Positions 17,849 through 27,751 of a stretch of DNA of 64,000 nt are shown here, piece by piece (the stretch's first letter is position 1; each line of letters starts with the position of its first letter). The notes beneath the pieces were generated by a model that made no database searches, was not told the origin of the DNA, and was given only the letters and a program-made list of their open reading frames with translations. The translations under genes were made by a program, and so were the position numbers. Source of the stretch: JAHDFB01 sp965658745 (GTDB lineage Bacteria; Bacteroidota; Bacteroidia; Chitinophagales; Saprospiraceae); contig CBFHTK010000012.1 of the NCBI GenBank assembly GCA_965658745.1, forward strand, positions 50,005 to 114,004, in the 5' to 3' direction.

Positions 17849-20476
17849 TTGGGAGGAGCCAAGAAAAAGGGAACAAAGCAGACACCTCTAATGGTGCAGT
17901 ACTTTAAAGTTAAAAGCAAACATCCTGACGCGATACTACTTTTTAGAGTTGGTGATTTTTACGAAACTTTCTCTGATGATGCCATAACAACTGCCAATAC
18001 GCTCGGTATTGTTCTAACTAAGAGAAACAATGGAGGTTCAGACATCCCACTAGCTGGATTCCCATACCATTCCCTAGATTTATATTTGCCTAGACTTGTG
18101 AAAGCAGGATATCGAGTAGCGATCTGTGAACAACTTGAGAAACCAAGTAAACAGAAGAAGATTGTTGACAGAGGAGTAACCGAGATTGTTACACCTGGTT
18201 TGACGACAGACAATAATCTACTCAGTCATAAAGAAAACAACTTTCTATGTGCGCTTCACTACGGAGAACAGAACCAAATTGGAGTTGCATTTCTAGATAT
18301 ATCTACAGGTGAATTTCTAGTGAGCCAAGGAAACAGTTCACAAGTTCAAAAACTAATTCAGGGTTTTCGACCTAGCGAAGTGATTTTTGCAAAAGCTAAT
18401 AAAAGCAAGTTTGCAAAAGAGTTTGGAGATGAGTATTATCATTTCCTTCTAGATGAATGGGTTTTTACCGAGGACTATACGCAAGAGATGCTGCTTGATC
18501 ATTTTGAAGTAACAAGTTTAAAAGGTTTTGGAATTCATGAATTACATCAAGGCCAAATTGCAGCAGGCGCAGTGTTACACTACCTTAAATCAACAGAAAA
18601 CAATCAACTACAGCATATAAACGCGGTTCAGAGAATTCAGCTTGATGAATACATGTGGTTGGATCGGTTTACTATACGAAACCTAGAATTAGTACATAGC
18701 AATCATGCAACAGGAATACCTTTAATTGACATTCTGGATTGTACCTCTACACCGATGGGTGGGAGACTATTACGAAAATGGTTACTACTTCCGCTAATTG
18801 ACCTTAAAGAAATAAGAAAGCGTCATGATATTGTGGAGCTTTTCTTTTCAGAAGAGAACACTCTAGAATCTTTATCTGATAATTTGAAAGCAATAGGAGA
18901 TCTTGAAAGACTAATTTCGAAAGCACCTTCAAGAAAGTTAAATCCAAGGGAGGTACTTCAGCTTAAAAAGGCACTCTTTACCATTGACCCGATACAAGAT
19001 TTGCTAAACAACACCAAGCTAAAACCATTGGTTGAAATGTCAGCTTCTCTTAATCGGTGCGAAAACTTAAGAGATCGTATCGAAAATGAACTTGACGAGG
19101 AAGCTCCTGGGAATATTTTAAAAGGAAATATTATTAAATCAGGTTGGCATGATGAACTAGATGAACTCAGGAATATAATCTTTAATACAAAAGATGTACT
19201 AGTAGAAATTCAAGCAAGAGAAGCCAAGGAAACAGGAATTGCTAATCTCAAAATTGGCTTCAACAATGTTTTTGGCTACTATCTAGAAGTTACGAACAAG
19301 TACAAAAATCAAGGCTTGATTCCAGATAATTGGATAAGGAAGCAGACATTGACAAATGCAGAACGATACATTACTGATGAGCTAAAAGTACTAGAAACAA
19401 AGATATTGGGTGCAGAAGAAAAGCTGAATGTTTTAGAATTGGAGCTATACGATGCATTGATCACTGATATACAGAACTACATCCTTGCAATCCAACACAA
19501 TTCCTCATCCCTAGCAACGCTTGACTGTTTAAGCAGCTTGGCTTCAGTTGCCAAACGCAACAATTATAACAAACCTGAAGTAAATGAAGGATTTGCAATT
19601 GACATCAAGAATGGTAGACATCCCGTGATTGAACAACATCTAAGTATTGGTGAAACATTTGTTCCAAATGATGTATTTCTCGATAAAGATGAGCAGCAAA
19701 TATTGATGATAACAGGTCCTAACATGTCAGGTAAATCTGCTGTTTTACGTCAAACAGCCTTAATATGTCTTATGGCACAGATGGGGTCCTTTGTTCCAGC
19801 AGATAAAGCTAGTATTGGTTTGATCGACAAGTTATTTACTCGTGTAGGCGCATCTGACAACATTAGTAGTGGAGAATCTACATTCATGGTTGAAATGAAT
19901 GAAACTGCCAGTATCATGAACAACATTTCTTCGAGAAGCTTGGTCTTACTCGATGAAATTGGAAGAGGTACCAGTACTTACGATGGTATCTCAATTGCCT
20001 GGTCATTAGCAGAATTTCTTCACGATCAAGAGGACTTACGTCCAAAAACATTATTTGCAACCCATTATCATGAACTTAATGAGCTTGCCAATCTTTTTCC
20101 TAGAATAGAGAACTATTGTATTTCGACAAAAGAACATGGCAATAAAGTCATTTTTCTGAGAAAATTAATCAAAGGTGGAAGTAAGCACAGCTTTGGTATT
20201 CACGTAGCCAAAATGGCTGGCATGCCGCGAGAAATATTAGTTCGTGCAAATGAAATACTTTCTCGATTAGAAACAAAAAGTATTGAGGACAAGAAGATTA
20301 CTGATAAGATCCCTGCCAAAACGCACCATACGCATCAACTAAGTATTTTTGAAACGACAGATGAAACAGCTGGAAAGCTTAAAGAGATGCTTGGAGCTGT
20401 AAACATTAATTCTATGACTCCAATCGAGTGTATGATGAAGCTCAACGAGTTGCTTCGTGTGATTGAGGAAGACTAG
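17849..20476 (+). CDS. mutS: DNA mismatch repair protein MutS (TTG start)
   Basis: The 875-residue protein has all MutS domains: mismatch-binding domain I with the Phe-x-Glu motif (FRVGDFYETFSDDA), connector, lever and clamp, and the ATPase domain with Walker A (ITGPNMSGKSAVLRQTA), the GESTFMVEM loop, Walker B (LVLLDEIGRGTSTYDG) and the ATHYHEL switch. It recognises mismatches and recruits MutL. The start is TTG at 17849: a TAA lies two codons upstream, and the first in-frame ATG (17891) would cut the conserved KKKGTKQTPLM segment found at the N-terminus of relatives. Confidence 0.96.
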   Translation: MGGAKKKGTKQTPLMVQYFKVKSKHPDAILLFRVGDFYETFSDDAITTANTLGIVLTKRNNGGSDIPLAGFPYHSLDLYLPRLVKAGYRVAICEQLEKPSKQKKIVDRGVTEIVTPGLTTDNNLLSHKENNFLCALHYGEQNQIGVAFLDISTGEFLVSQGNSSQVQKLIQGFRPSEVIFAKANKSKFAKEFGDEYYHFLLDEWVFTEDYTQEMLLDHFEVTSLKGFGIHELHQGQIAAGAVLHYLKSTENNQLQHINAVQRIQLDEYMWLDRFTIRNLELVHSNHATGIPLIDILDCTSTPMGGRLLRKWLLLPLIDLKEIRKRHDIVELFFSEENTLESLSDNLKAIGDLERLISKAPSRKLNPREVLQLKKALFTIDPIQDLLNNTKLKPLVEMSASLNRCENLRDRIENELDEEAPGNILKGNIIKSGWHDELDELRNIIFNTKDVLVEIQAREAKETGIANLKIGFNNVFGYYLEVTNKYKNQGLIPDNWIRKQTLTNAERYITDELKVLETKILGAEEKLNVLELELYDALITDIQNYILAIQHNSSSLATLDCLSSLASVAKRNNYNKPEVNEGFAIDIKNGRHPVIEQHLSIGETFVPNDVFLDKDEQQILMITGPNMSGKSAVLRQTALICLMAQMGSFVPADKASIGLIDKLFTRVGASDNISSGESTFMVEMNETASIMNNISSRSLVLLDEIGRGTSTYDGISIAWSLAEFLHDQEDLRPKTLFATHYHELNELANLFPRIENYCISTKEHGNKVIFLRKLIKGGSKHSFGIHVAKMAGMPREILVRANEILSRLETKSIEDKKITDKIPAKTHHTHQLSIFETTDETAGKLKEMLGAVNINSMTPIECMMKLNELLRVIEED

Positions 20477-20855
20477 TTTCTGCGCTATCATAATCATGTA
20501 AAGCCTATTTAGCAATCACATTCAGATCCTATTTTTTTAATAGGTAAGACAGTCGAGAATTATGTATCAACAACTGATTTAAATTATCTACACGAGGATC
20601 AGTGCTAAAGTTAAATGACGTAAGAAGATTGATTCTTGCATATCGAGCAATCGGCTGAATTGAAACAGTTATTATTACATGCACAAGGTCAACTTCACTT
20701 AGACATTTTGAGATATCGTATAGAAAATACAAATAATCTATCAACTCAGTGCGAAACACCAAAATTTCCATAGATAATTTGATGAATTTCAGCACTTACC
20801 GACTGATAAAATGCAAGATCTAGTCAACAATGATGAGGAATTCGCTAAGGTATAA
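20477..20855. other. Intergenic region with possible remnants of a lost gene
   Basis: About 380 bases between mutS and rlmF. On the plus strand three pieces in different frames look protein-like: LKLNDVRRLILAYRAIG (about 20608-20658), SAELKQLLLHAQGQLHLDIL and onward (about 20650-20778), and DKMQDLVNNDEEFAKV ending at a TAA at about 20849. Together they could be a frameshifted gene remnant, but I recognise no family. The minus-strand frame of 88 codons here is not convincing. Confidence 0.3.
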
Positions 20856-21779
20856 TTAACTGCTCCATCGTGCCTCGGACCATAATTTTTGTAGCTTTTT
20901 ATCGAGGAAGGTCCAAGCTAAGGCGTGAATCTTTTTTTTACCGTGTTGCATTTCGATAAGGCGATAGTCTACTTCAGTCTGTTCGACTATTCTAATAAGC
21001 GACTTTAGGTTCCTTCTGTCAGATACAAGGCTAGAGAACCAAAATACTTGTTGCTGATAACTTCTACTTTCCAGGATCATTGATTTTATGAAAGCTAGTT
21101 CACCTCCTTTTACCCAAAGCTCATGGGACTTACCACCAAAATTTAAAGATGATTTCTTAGATCCCTTTAGATTCTTATTTTTACGCATGTTCGCTGCCTC
21201 TGCATCCTTTCTATTTTTGAAAAAAGGCGGATTACAAATTGTAAAATCGAATCTCTCGCCCTCACTAATAATTCCATTAAAATACGAATTACTATCTGAC
21301 TGTCTTCGGACTTTGATTTTGCTGCTGAGATCATTCTTATCAACATTTTCCAAAGCAAAATCTATTGTAATCTTATCAATATCTGAAGCAACAGAAGACC
21401 AACCAAAGAGTTTATTCGCTAATAATGGATAAATGCAGCTCGCACCTGTACCGATGTCTAGCAAACGAATATTATCGCCTTTGGGAACCGATTTTCCAGC
21501 CAATTGCGACAAATACAAAAGGTAGTCAACTCTTCCAGGAACCCCTGGGCAAAGGTATGCGTCTGGCAGTTTCCAGAACCTAATCTTGTAATGCGCAAAT
21601 AGAAGTGCTTTATTTAGAAGGAATACATCTCGTTTATTTGAGAAATCAATAGTAGTTCCCCCATCCGACCTCCTTACAAGTCTATCTCGTAGTTCTGGAA
21701 TATGTTCAATTAACAGTTCGAAATCGTATCCATTCTTGTGTGGATTTCTTCCGTGAAGGGATGAAACGTTTTCAGTCAT
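20856..21779 (-). CDS. rlmF: 23S rRNA (adenine(1618)-N6)-methyltransferase RlmF
   Basis: The family marker LHGRNPHKNGYDFELLIEHI lies at the N-terminus. The SAM-binding motif is RLLDIGTGASCIYPLLANK and the catalytic motif is FTICNPPFFKNRKDAEAANM, the NPPF of N6-adenine methyltransferases, followed by the RlmF-typical RKNKNLKGSK. It methylates one adenine of 23S rRNA. I chose the ATG at 21779; a TTG at 21800 would add seven residues. It is convergent with mutS. Length (about 307) matches E. coli RlmF. Confidence 0.95.
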   Translation of the reverse strand: MTENVSSLHGRNPHKNGYDFELLIEHIPELRDRLVRRSDGGTTIDFSNKRDVFLLNKALLFAHYKIRFWKLPDAYLCPGVPGRVDYLLYLSQLAGKSVPKGDNIRLLDIGTGASCIYPLLANKLFGWSSVASDIDKITIDFALENVDKNDLSSKIKVRRQSDSNSYFNGIISEGERFDFTICNPPFFKNRKDAEAANMRKNKNLKGSKKSSLNFGGKSHELWVKGGELAFIKSMILESRSYQQQVFWFSSLVSDRRNLKSLIRIVEQTEVDYRLIEMQHGKKKIHALAWTFLDKKLQKLWSEARWSS

Positions 21780-21857
21780 AGCTGATTTTGCTTTTGACAA
21801 AACATACGAATCTTAAATAACTTCCAAGTATGATAGCCAATTTATTCAAAATAAAAA

Positions 21858-21885
21858 AGGGCGAAACTCTTTCGAGATTCGCCCT
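21858..21885 (-). terminator. Rho-independent terminator of the thioredoxin/SprB gene
   Basis: Arms 21858-21869 and 21874-21885 pair over 12 bp with one mismatch around a 4-base loop. On the minus strand a T-run follows, 22 bases after the stop of the gene at 21907. Confidence 0.88.
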
Positions 21886-21906
21886 CTTATTAATCATGAT
21901 GTCAGC

Positions 21907-24900
21907 CTACTGCTTTATCATTTTCTTTACAATTGATTGGTTTCCAACCGTAACTTTTACAAGGTAAATTCCTTGAGGATAATCGCTCACGTCCTGTGAA
22001 TATGAAACTGACTGTCCCGCAGTCGTATGTGTATCCATACTCTGACCTAGTGTATTGATTAACTGAATAGTACAAGAAGTTGAAGTTGAAAATTCAAGTC
22101 TTACCTGTACTCTATCACTTGTTGGATTTGGCATTACTGTTACATTGTCTAGAATATCAATATCCTGAACGTTGATAACAGATTGCACTGTAAACGGTCC
22201 ATAAGTCTCTTCACAACCATTTTCATCAGTCACAACTACAGTATAATCACCGACCTCAAGTCCATCAATATCCTCTGTTGTATCGCCATTTGACCATAAG
22301 TATGTATAACCAGGTGTTCCACCTTCAACTGTTATGTCAATAGAACCTGTAGGATTAGTATCAGTGATATCTAATACCTCAGAACTTGATAACTGAATTG
22401 CAGTTGGCTCATTTATCGTCACAGTAATCATCTCAGAACAACCATTTTCGTCAATCGCGGTACCTACGTACTCACCACTAGCCAAACCTGAAAGATCCGT
22501 ACCTTCAGAACCATCATTCCACGTAACTATTATTGTACCTGAACCACCAGAAACATCAATAGAAATAGCACCTGAATCGTCACCATTACACGCAACATCT
22601 ACTACATCTGAGGTATTCATAGTCAACTGTTCTGGTTCAACTATTTCAAATTCTCCGTTTGCAGTCTCTCCAATCTCATTTGTAATCACAAATGTGTAAG
22701 TTCCAGCACATAAATCTGACATATCAAACTCGCTGCTCTCATACCCATTTGGACCTGTAATAGCGATCGTGTAATTCTCAACCTCAGCTGCAGGAACAAT
22801 CGATGCGGTTCCTTGACAAGCTGCATTACAAAGCTCATCAGTTACTTCTGTTTGGAAAGCTAAAGACGATCCAGAAGACACTACAACAGTTGAACAAGAC
22901 TTAGAATCTCCACATTCGTTTGTAATTGTTAAACAAACATCATATGTACCGTTATCCGCATAAGTGTGTACTGGATTCTGCTCGGTTGATGTGTTTGCAT
23001 CACCAAACTCCCACAAGTAAGATGTTGGACTACCATCTGAAACATCGGTAAATTCAAAAGTTTTCTCGTCATTTTCAAATGTAAATCCTGCAGTTGGTTC
23101 ATTTATTACTTCTTCAACTATTACAGAAGTAGTATTTGAACAGCCAGTTTCCAAGCTTACAACTTCCACTACGTACTCACCAGGAGCATCAATAATTGGA
23201 TTCTCTGTGTCGGCACCTGAAACGATATTACCATCAACCGTTGTCCATGAATATGTGTGATCGCCCTCAAGCATAAGATCAAGACTTGTTTCTGTTAGAA
23301 CACAAGTTAATACCTCAGGAGCTGCAATAACTGGATCAGGTAATTGATTATTCAATACTACTGTCACACTTGATAAAGAAGTACATCCATTATCAGTATT
23401 TAGTACTTCCAAAAGGTAAACTCCAGAAGCACTCACTGTAGGTGTTGGAGTGTCAGCACCTGAGACAATGACACCGTCATCTGTAGTCCAAGAGTATACG
23501 TACTCATCACCTGTACTAGATTGCGTTCCATCAAGCATTACTTCTGTAACTGCACAAGTAAGAGCTTGCTCTTCACCTGCATCTGCAACCGGTACGCCAG
23601 CAGATTGCTCAACTGTTACCGTTGAAGAACTAGTACATCCATTAGTAAGATTAGTAACTATCAATTCATAGTCTCCAGCAGCATTAACAGTTGCCATCAG
23701 TGTTGTTTCTCCCTCTACGATATTACCATTATCAGTAACCCAGAGATAAGAGAAGTTAGCACCAGATGACGAACCTGTACCGTCAAGAACCGAAGTTAAA
23801 TTTGTACAATCGAGATTTTGAGCGGAACTTATCTGGGACATAGGAGTGGTAAAATCACCAGTTACAACAACTTCGTCAGTTTCTGAACAATTAGTTGCAG
23901 CATCTGTAACTTCAAGTGTGTAAGTACCTGTAGCATCAACTATTGGATTCAATGTATTTCCTCCACTAACAATATTTCCGTCTGTTGTAGTCCAAGTATA
24001 AATGAGTGCTCCACCTTCAGTAGAACCTTCACCAGATAAAGTAATCTCGGTTTCCTCACAACTCAACATTCCATTTACATCAGCAACAGCTTCAGGTCCA
24101 TCAATTTCTTCTACTAAGATTGGGAATGAAACTGTGCAGTTATTTTGATCAATAATCATACCACTGTAGAATCCAGGAGGAACTCCTTGAAAAATACCAC
24201 TGCCATTAAAGTCAACCCCTATATCATAAGTGTATGGACCGACTCCACCGCTTGCTTGTAAAATTATTGTACCATTATTGTTCCCACATGCCGCTGGTAG
24301 TGTATTTGTTAGCTCTGACAACACTTCTGGCTCTTCAATCACATAGACTTCTTCAGCTGTACAACCATCGTTATCAGTAATGACAACAGTATAGGTGTTA
24401 GGTTCTAAATCTGAAATTGTTTGCGTAGTAGATCCATTACTCCACATATACGTGTAACCACCAGCACCACCAGTTGCTGAAATTGAAATATTACCGTTGT
24501 TTTCACCGTTACAAGCAACATCATTTACTGTCTCAGACCCAACTGCTACAGGTGTAGCTGGTCCAGAAACTGTTATGTCACCAGTTTCAACGGTGTGTCC
24601 TCTACCCTCAGTAATAGTACAGCTATATGTACCAGGAGGAACACCAACAAGATCTTCTGAACTTTCACCATTGCTCCAACTGTAACTGATATTTCCAAAA
24701 CCTCCTGTAACTTCTAAGTCTATCATACCCGAACCATCTCCATTACAAGTTTCATCGGTTATAAAGAAAGACTGATCAAGAGCACATGTTCCATTTATCC
24801 AGGTAACAAGCGTACTTTTAGTAGCTTGTCCAGTTTCATACATTTTTCTATCGGGACAGACCGCAATAATCGTAGGATATGCACCAATCTGATAGGCACT

Positions 24901-25314
24901 AGGCACCGCTTCATTCGGTGGATTGAATAATGGGAAATCCGTTCCAGCTGTCCAGTCACCTTGAGTACCACCGGTACATCCTGGTGAATTAGTCATACAA
25001 GGGTCATTCGTTCCTGAATCACTTTCTATCCAATATACTCGTACTGCATCTTGTTCCACTGTACCAGTAGGTCCGTATTCATCGTATAAATCTTCAAGAT
25101 GGTGCTGTTGATGGTAATTCCAACAGGGACCACACCAAGTCGCTGAGAAATCAATAATTGCAGGGATTCCCTGATCTAAAACACTATAAAGAGTGTGTGA
25201 ATTGCCATTTAAATCAGTCAACGTCCAATTGGGAGCTGTTGAGCCGTCTGGCAGTTGTGCAAAGGCAGAAAAGCCCATGAACATGAAAAACAAAAGTGCA
25301 TAAAGATGCTTCAT
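21907..25314 (-). CDS. Secreted thioredoxin-fold / SprB-repeat / PKD protein with T9SS type A sorting domain
   Basis: The 1135-residue protein has a signal peptide (residues 1-19), then a TlpA-like thioredoxin domain at about 20-175 with active site WCGPC at 60-64 and a cis-Pro loop (IGAYPTIIAV). After it come SprB-type repeats (CNGENNGNISISATGGAGGY, YMWSNGSTTQTISDLEPNTY, GDDSGAISIDVSGGSGT), five Cys-containing beta repeats with the phrase YTWTTTDGNIVSGGNT, one PKD domain (YLWEFGDANTSTEQNPVHTY), more SprB repeats, and a C-terminal type A sorting domain (VTVMPNPTSDRVQVRL ... GIYLVKVTVGNQSIVKKM). It is predicted to go through Sec and T9SS to the cell surface or medium. Fusing a disulfide-active domain to adhesin-like repeats is unusual; the role is unknown. 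Confidence 0.9.
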   Translation of the reverse strand: MKHLYALLFFMFMGFSAFAQLPDGSTAPNWTLTDLNGNSHTLYSVLDQGIPAIIDFSATWCGPCWNYHQQHHLEDLYDEYGPTGTVEQDAVRVYWIESDSGTNDPCMTNSPGCTGGTQGDWTAGTDFPLFNPPNEAVPSAYQIGAYPTIIAVCPDRKMYETGQATKSTLVTWINGTCALDQSFFITDETCNGDGSGMIDLEVTGGFGNISYSWSNGESSEDLVGVPPGTYSCTITEGRGHTVETGDITVSGPATPVAVGSETVNDVACNGENNGNISISATGGAGGYTYMWSNGSTTQTISDLEPNTYTVVITDNDGCTAEEVYVIEEPEVLSELTNTLPAACGNNNGTIILQASGGVGPYTYDIGVDFNGSGIFQGVPPGFYSGMIIDQNNCTVSFPILVEEIDGPEAVADVNGMLSCEETEITLSGEGSTEGGALIYTWTTTDGNIVSGGNTLNPIVDATGTYTLEVTDAATNCSETDEVVVTGDFTTPMSQISSAQNLDCTNLTSVLDGTGSSSGANFSYLWVTDNGNIVEGETTLMATVNAAGDYELIVTNLTNGCTSSSTVTVEQSAGVPVADAGEEQALTCAVTEVMLDGTQSSTGDEYVYSWTTDDGVIVSGADTPTPTVSASGVYLLEVLNTDNGCTSLSSVTVVLNNQLPDPVIAAPEVLTCVLTETSLDLMLEGDHTYSWTTVDGNIVSGADTENPIIDAPGEYVVEVVSLETGCSNTTSVIVEEVINEPTAGFTFENDEKTFEFTDVSDGSPTSYLWEFGDANTSTEQNPVHTYADNGTYDVCLTITNECGDSKSCSTVVVSSGSSLAFQTEVTDELCNAACQGTASIVPAAEVENYTIAITGPNGYESSEFDMSDLCAGTYTFVITNEIGETANGEFEIVEPEQLTMNTSDVVDVACNGDDSGAISIDVSGGSGTIIVTWNDGSEGTDLSGLASGEYVGTAIDENGCSEMITVTINEPTAIQLSSSEVLDITDTNPTGSIDITVEGGTPGYTYLWSNGDTTEDIDGLEVGDYTVVVTDENGCEETYGPFTVQSVINVQDIDILDNVTVMPNPTSDRVQVRLEFSTSTSCTIQLINTLGQSMDTHTTAGQSVSYSQDVSDYPQGIYLVKVTVGNQSIVKKMIKQ

Positions 25315-25465
25315 AAGAGTTTGAATTTTGATTTAAGCATTAAATATAAATTAAATGCATAACTATTCAAACCAAAACAGTGATAAAATTTGGTAAAGCA
25401 GATAGAACAAAGAAGTTCAAGCAAATCTAAATTATCGAAGAAATGGCTGTCGTAACAAAAAGACG

Positions 25466-26809
25466 CTATCTTCTTCCCTTCATTTGATTCATACCTTGCA
25501 TCATCTTATCCATGCCTTTGCTGTTGCTCATCATCTTCATCATTTTTCTCATTTCATCAAATTGCTTGATAAACATATTGATTTCGTGAATATTATGTCC
25601 GCAACCTTTCGCGATTCTACGCTTACGACTCATGTTCAGAAGTTCAGGTGAAGTTCTTTCCTGCGGTGTCATAGAATGAATGATGGATTCTACCTTGCTG
25701 AATGCCTTATCGTCGATATCTAAGTTCTTAATTTGTTTTCCGACACCAGGAATCATTCCCATAAGAGATTTAAGATCTCCCATTTTCTTAATCTGACCAA
25801 TCTGATTTAAAAAGTCATTGAAATCGAATTTATTCTTCTTGATTTTTCTTTCTAATCGCTTCGCTTCTTTTTCATCAAATTGCTCTTGCGCTTTCTCAAC
25901 GAACGATACAATGTCACCCATTCCCAATATTCGCTGCGCCATTCTCTCAGGATAGAAGACATCAAGTGTCTGCATGGTTTCTCCTGTGGATACAAACTTT
26001 ATTGGTTTACCTACCGTATATTTAACAGATAAGGCTGCCCCACCACGAGTATCACCATCTAATTTGGTTAGGACGACTCCATCATAGTCAATGACCTCGT
26101 TAAAGGCTTTTGCAGTATTAACGGCATCTTGACCTGTCATTGAGTCAACTACAAATAGAGTTTCCGTAGGTTGTAAAGCTCCCTTAATTGCAGATATTTC
26201 TGACATCATCTCTTCATCTATAGCTAATCGACCTGCTGTATCCACAATTACTACATCACAGCTGTTTTCTAATGCATATTGTATTGAGTTTTTTGCTATC
26301 TCAACGGGATTCTTCGAACCTTCTTCTACATATATTTTAGCGCCAACTTGTTCCGCAAGAACTTTTAATTGATTGACGGCAGCTGGACGATAGACATCAC
26401 AAGCCACTAATAGCGGTTTTTTACCTTTCTTTTCTTTGAGATAATATGCCAACTTTCCAGAAAAAGTTGTTTTACCACTACCTTGCAAACCAGCAACCAA
26501 TACTATTCCAGGATTTGCTTTGATGTTGATCCCTACAGATTGCCCTCCCATGAGCTCGATCATCTCATCCATGACAATCTTAACCATGAGTTCTCCTGGC
26601 TTGACCGAATTAAGCATGTTTTCGGTCCCTAAAGCTTTATCCTTTACTCGATCTGTAAATTCCTTGGCGATCTTGTAGTTAACGTCTGCCCCTACAAGTG
26701 CTCTACGAACTTCCTTTATGGAGGAAGCAATGTTGATTTCAGTTATCTTATTATCTCCTGAGAGCAATTTAAAAGCTCCATCCAATCTCTCTTGTAAACT
26801 ATCAAACAT
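25466..26809 (-). CDS. ffh: Signal recognition particle protein Ffh
   Basis: The 447-residue GTPase has the N domain, the G domain with P-loop GLQGSGKTTFSGKLA, the DVYRPAAVNQL motif, DTAGRLAIDEEMM and TKLDGDTRGGAAL, and a Met-rich M domain at the C-terminus that holds signal sequences and 4.5S RNA (SRKRRIAKGCG, MMKMMSNSKGMDKMMQGM). It targets membrane proteins to SecYEG with FtsY. It has its own -7 box 29 bases upstream. Confidence 0.97.
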   Translation of the reverse strand: MFDSLQERLDGAFKLLSGDNKITEINIASSIKEVRRALVGADVNYKIAKEFTDRVKDKALGTENMLNSVKPGELMVKIVMDEMIELMGGQSVGINIKANPGIVLVAGLQGSGKTTFSGKLAYYLKEKKGKKPLLVACDVYRPAAVNQLKVLAEQVGAKIYVEEGSKNPVEIAKNSIQYALENSCDVVIVDTAGRLAIDEEMMSEISAIKGALQPTETLFVVDSMTGQDAVNTAKAFNEVIDYDGVVLTKLDGDTRGGAALSVKYTVGKPIKFVSTGETMQTLDVFYPERMAQRILGMGDIVSFVEKAQEQFDEKEAKRLERKIKKNKFDFNDFLNQIGQIKKMGDLKSLMGMIPGVGKQIKNLDIDDKAFSKVESIIHSMTPQERTSPELLNMSRKRRIAKGCGHNIHEINMFIKQFDEMRKMMKMMSNSKGMDKMMQGMNQMKGRR

Positions 26810-26837
26810 GGAATTGTATTTTAATTAAAAAGTGCTG

Positions 26838-26845
26838 CAAATATA
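26838..26845 (-). promoter_or_regulatory. ffh: -7 box (TATATTTG) of the ffh promoter
   Basis: The minus strand reads TATATTTG, matching TAnnTTTG; its 3' end lies 29 bases before the ffh ATG. No clear -33 TTG at standard distance was seen. Confidence 0.55.
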
Positions 26846-26885
26846 TCGTATTCAAATAAATTATCTGAGGTAGTTAAATGGATTT

Positions 26886-27692
26886 TTAAAACAAGTCAAA
26901 GTGAGCATTACCATCAATACTAACAAGTTCCATAAATTCTTGCATAATTATGGCAGACTTGTTTGTGTAGAACTTGTGATATATTCCTTGTACATCAGAA
27001 AATGTAGCAGTAATATCGGAAGACTCAAGTAGATGTTGAACTCGTTTAGCAATTGCTTCTCCTGAGTCGAGTACTTCGACAGCAGAAGGTAGAATATTTT
27101 TGAGATACGGTTTTAGAAATGGATAGTGTGTGCATCCCAAAACTAGATAGTCAATACCTTCGTCTATCATAGGTTGAACATAATGCTCGATTAGATCTTT
27201 GGTTTGCTTATCATTCAACTTTCCATGTTCGATCAACTCTACTAAGCCAGTGCCTTCCTGTGTAATGGTTTGAATATTTTTAGCGTAAACATCTTTAGTT
27301 TTTAGAAACAAATCAGAAACCAAAGTACCTTTAGTTGCTAAAACACCAACTCTTCTCGATTGACTGAGAAATGCAGCAGATTTTATTGCTGGTTCAATCC
27401 CAACAAAAGGTATATCAAATCTATCTCTAAGAACCTCGATTGCACTTGTGGTTGCTGTATTACAAGCAACAACTATTAGTTTACAATCAAAATCGATCAG
27501 CTTCTCAGTATTTTTGAGCGAAAGCTCTACTATTTCTTCCTTTGAACGCACACCGTACGGAGCATTTCTGCTGTCCGCCAAATATATGGTAGACTCATAC
27601 GGCAATAACTTGTTTACCTCTTTCCAAACGGAAAGTCCACCTAAGCCAGAATCAAAAAAACCAATCGGTCGTCTATCCATTTTCGCTTTCAT
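26886..27692 (-). CDS. murI: Glutamate racemase
   Basis: The 268-residue protein starts with IGFFDSGLGGLSVWKEV (catalytic Asp/Ser region), has the first catalytic Cys in VVACNTATTSAIEVL and the second in LVLGCTHYPFLKPYL. It makes D-glutamate for peptidoglycan. Two ATGs four codons apart are possible (27692 or 27680); the first is used here. It lies 60 bases downstream of the epimerase-like gene on the same strand. Confidence 0.95.
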   Translation of the reverse strand: MKAKMDRRPIGFFDSGLGGLSVWKEVNKLLPYESTIYLADSRNAPYGVRSKEEIVELSLKNTEKLIDFDCKLIVVACNTATTSAIEVLRDRFDIPFVGIEPAIKSAAFLSQSRRVGVLATKGTLVSDLFLKTKDVYAKNIQTITQEGTGLVELIEHGKLNDKQTKDLIEHYVQPMIDEGIDYLVLGCTHYPFLKPYLKNILPSAVEVLDSGEAIAKRVQHLLESSDITATFSDVQGIYHKFYTNKSAIIMQEFMELVSIDGNAHFDLF

Positions 27693-27751
27693 TCTTATTC
27701 ATGAAACAAAGAAAGTTTTTCAAAAATTCCATCGTATGATACTTCCTAATC

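Noticed and set aside
20529..20795. Minus-strand frame of 88 codons in the mutS-rlmF gap
   Set aside because: Composition and lack of a family match do not support coding; plus-strand fragments in the same place look more protein-like.
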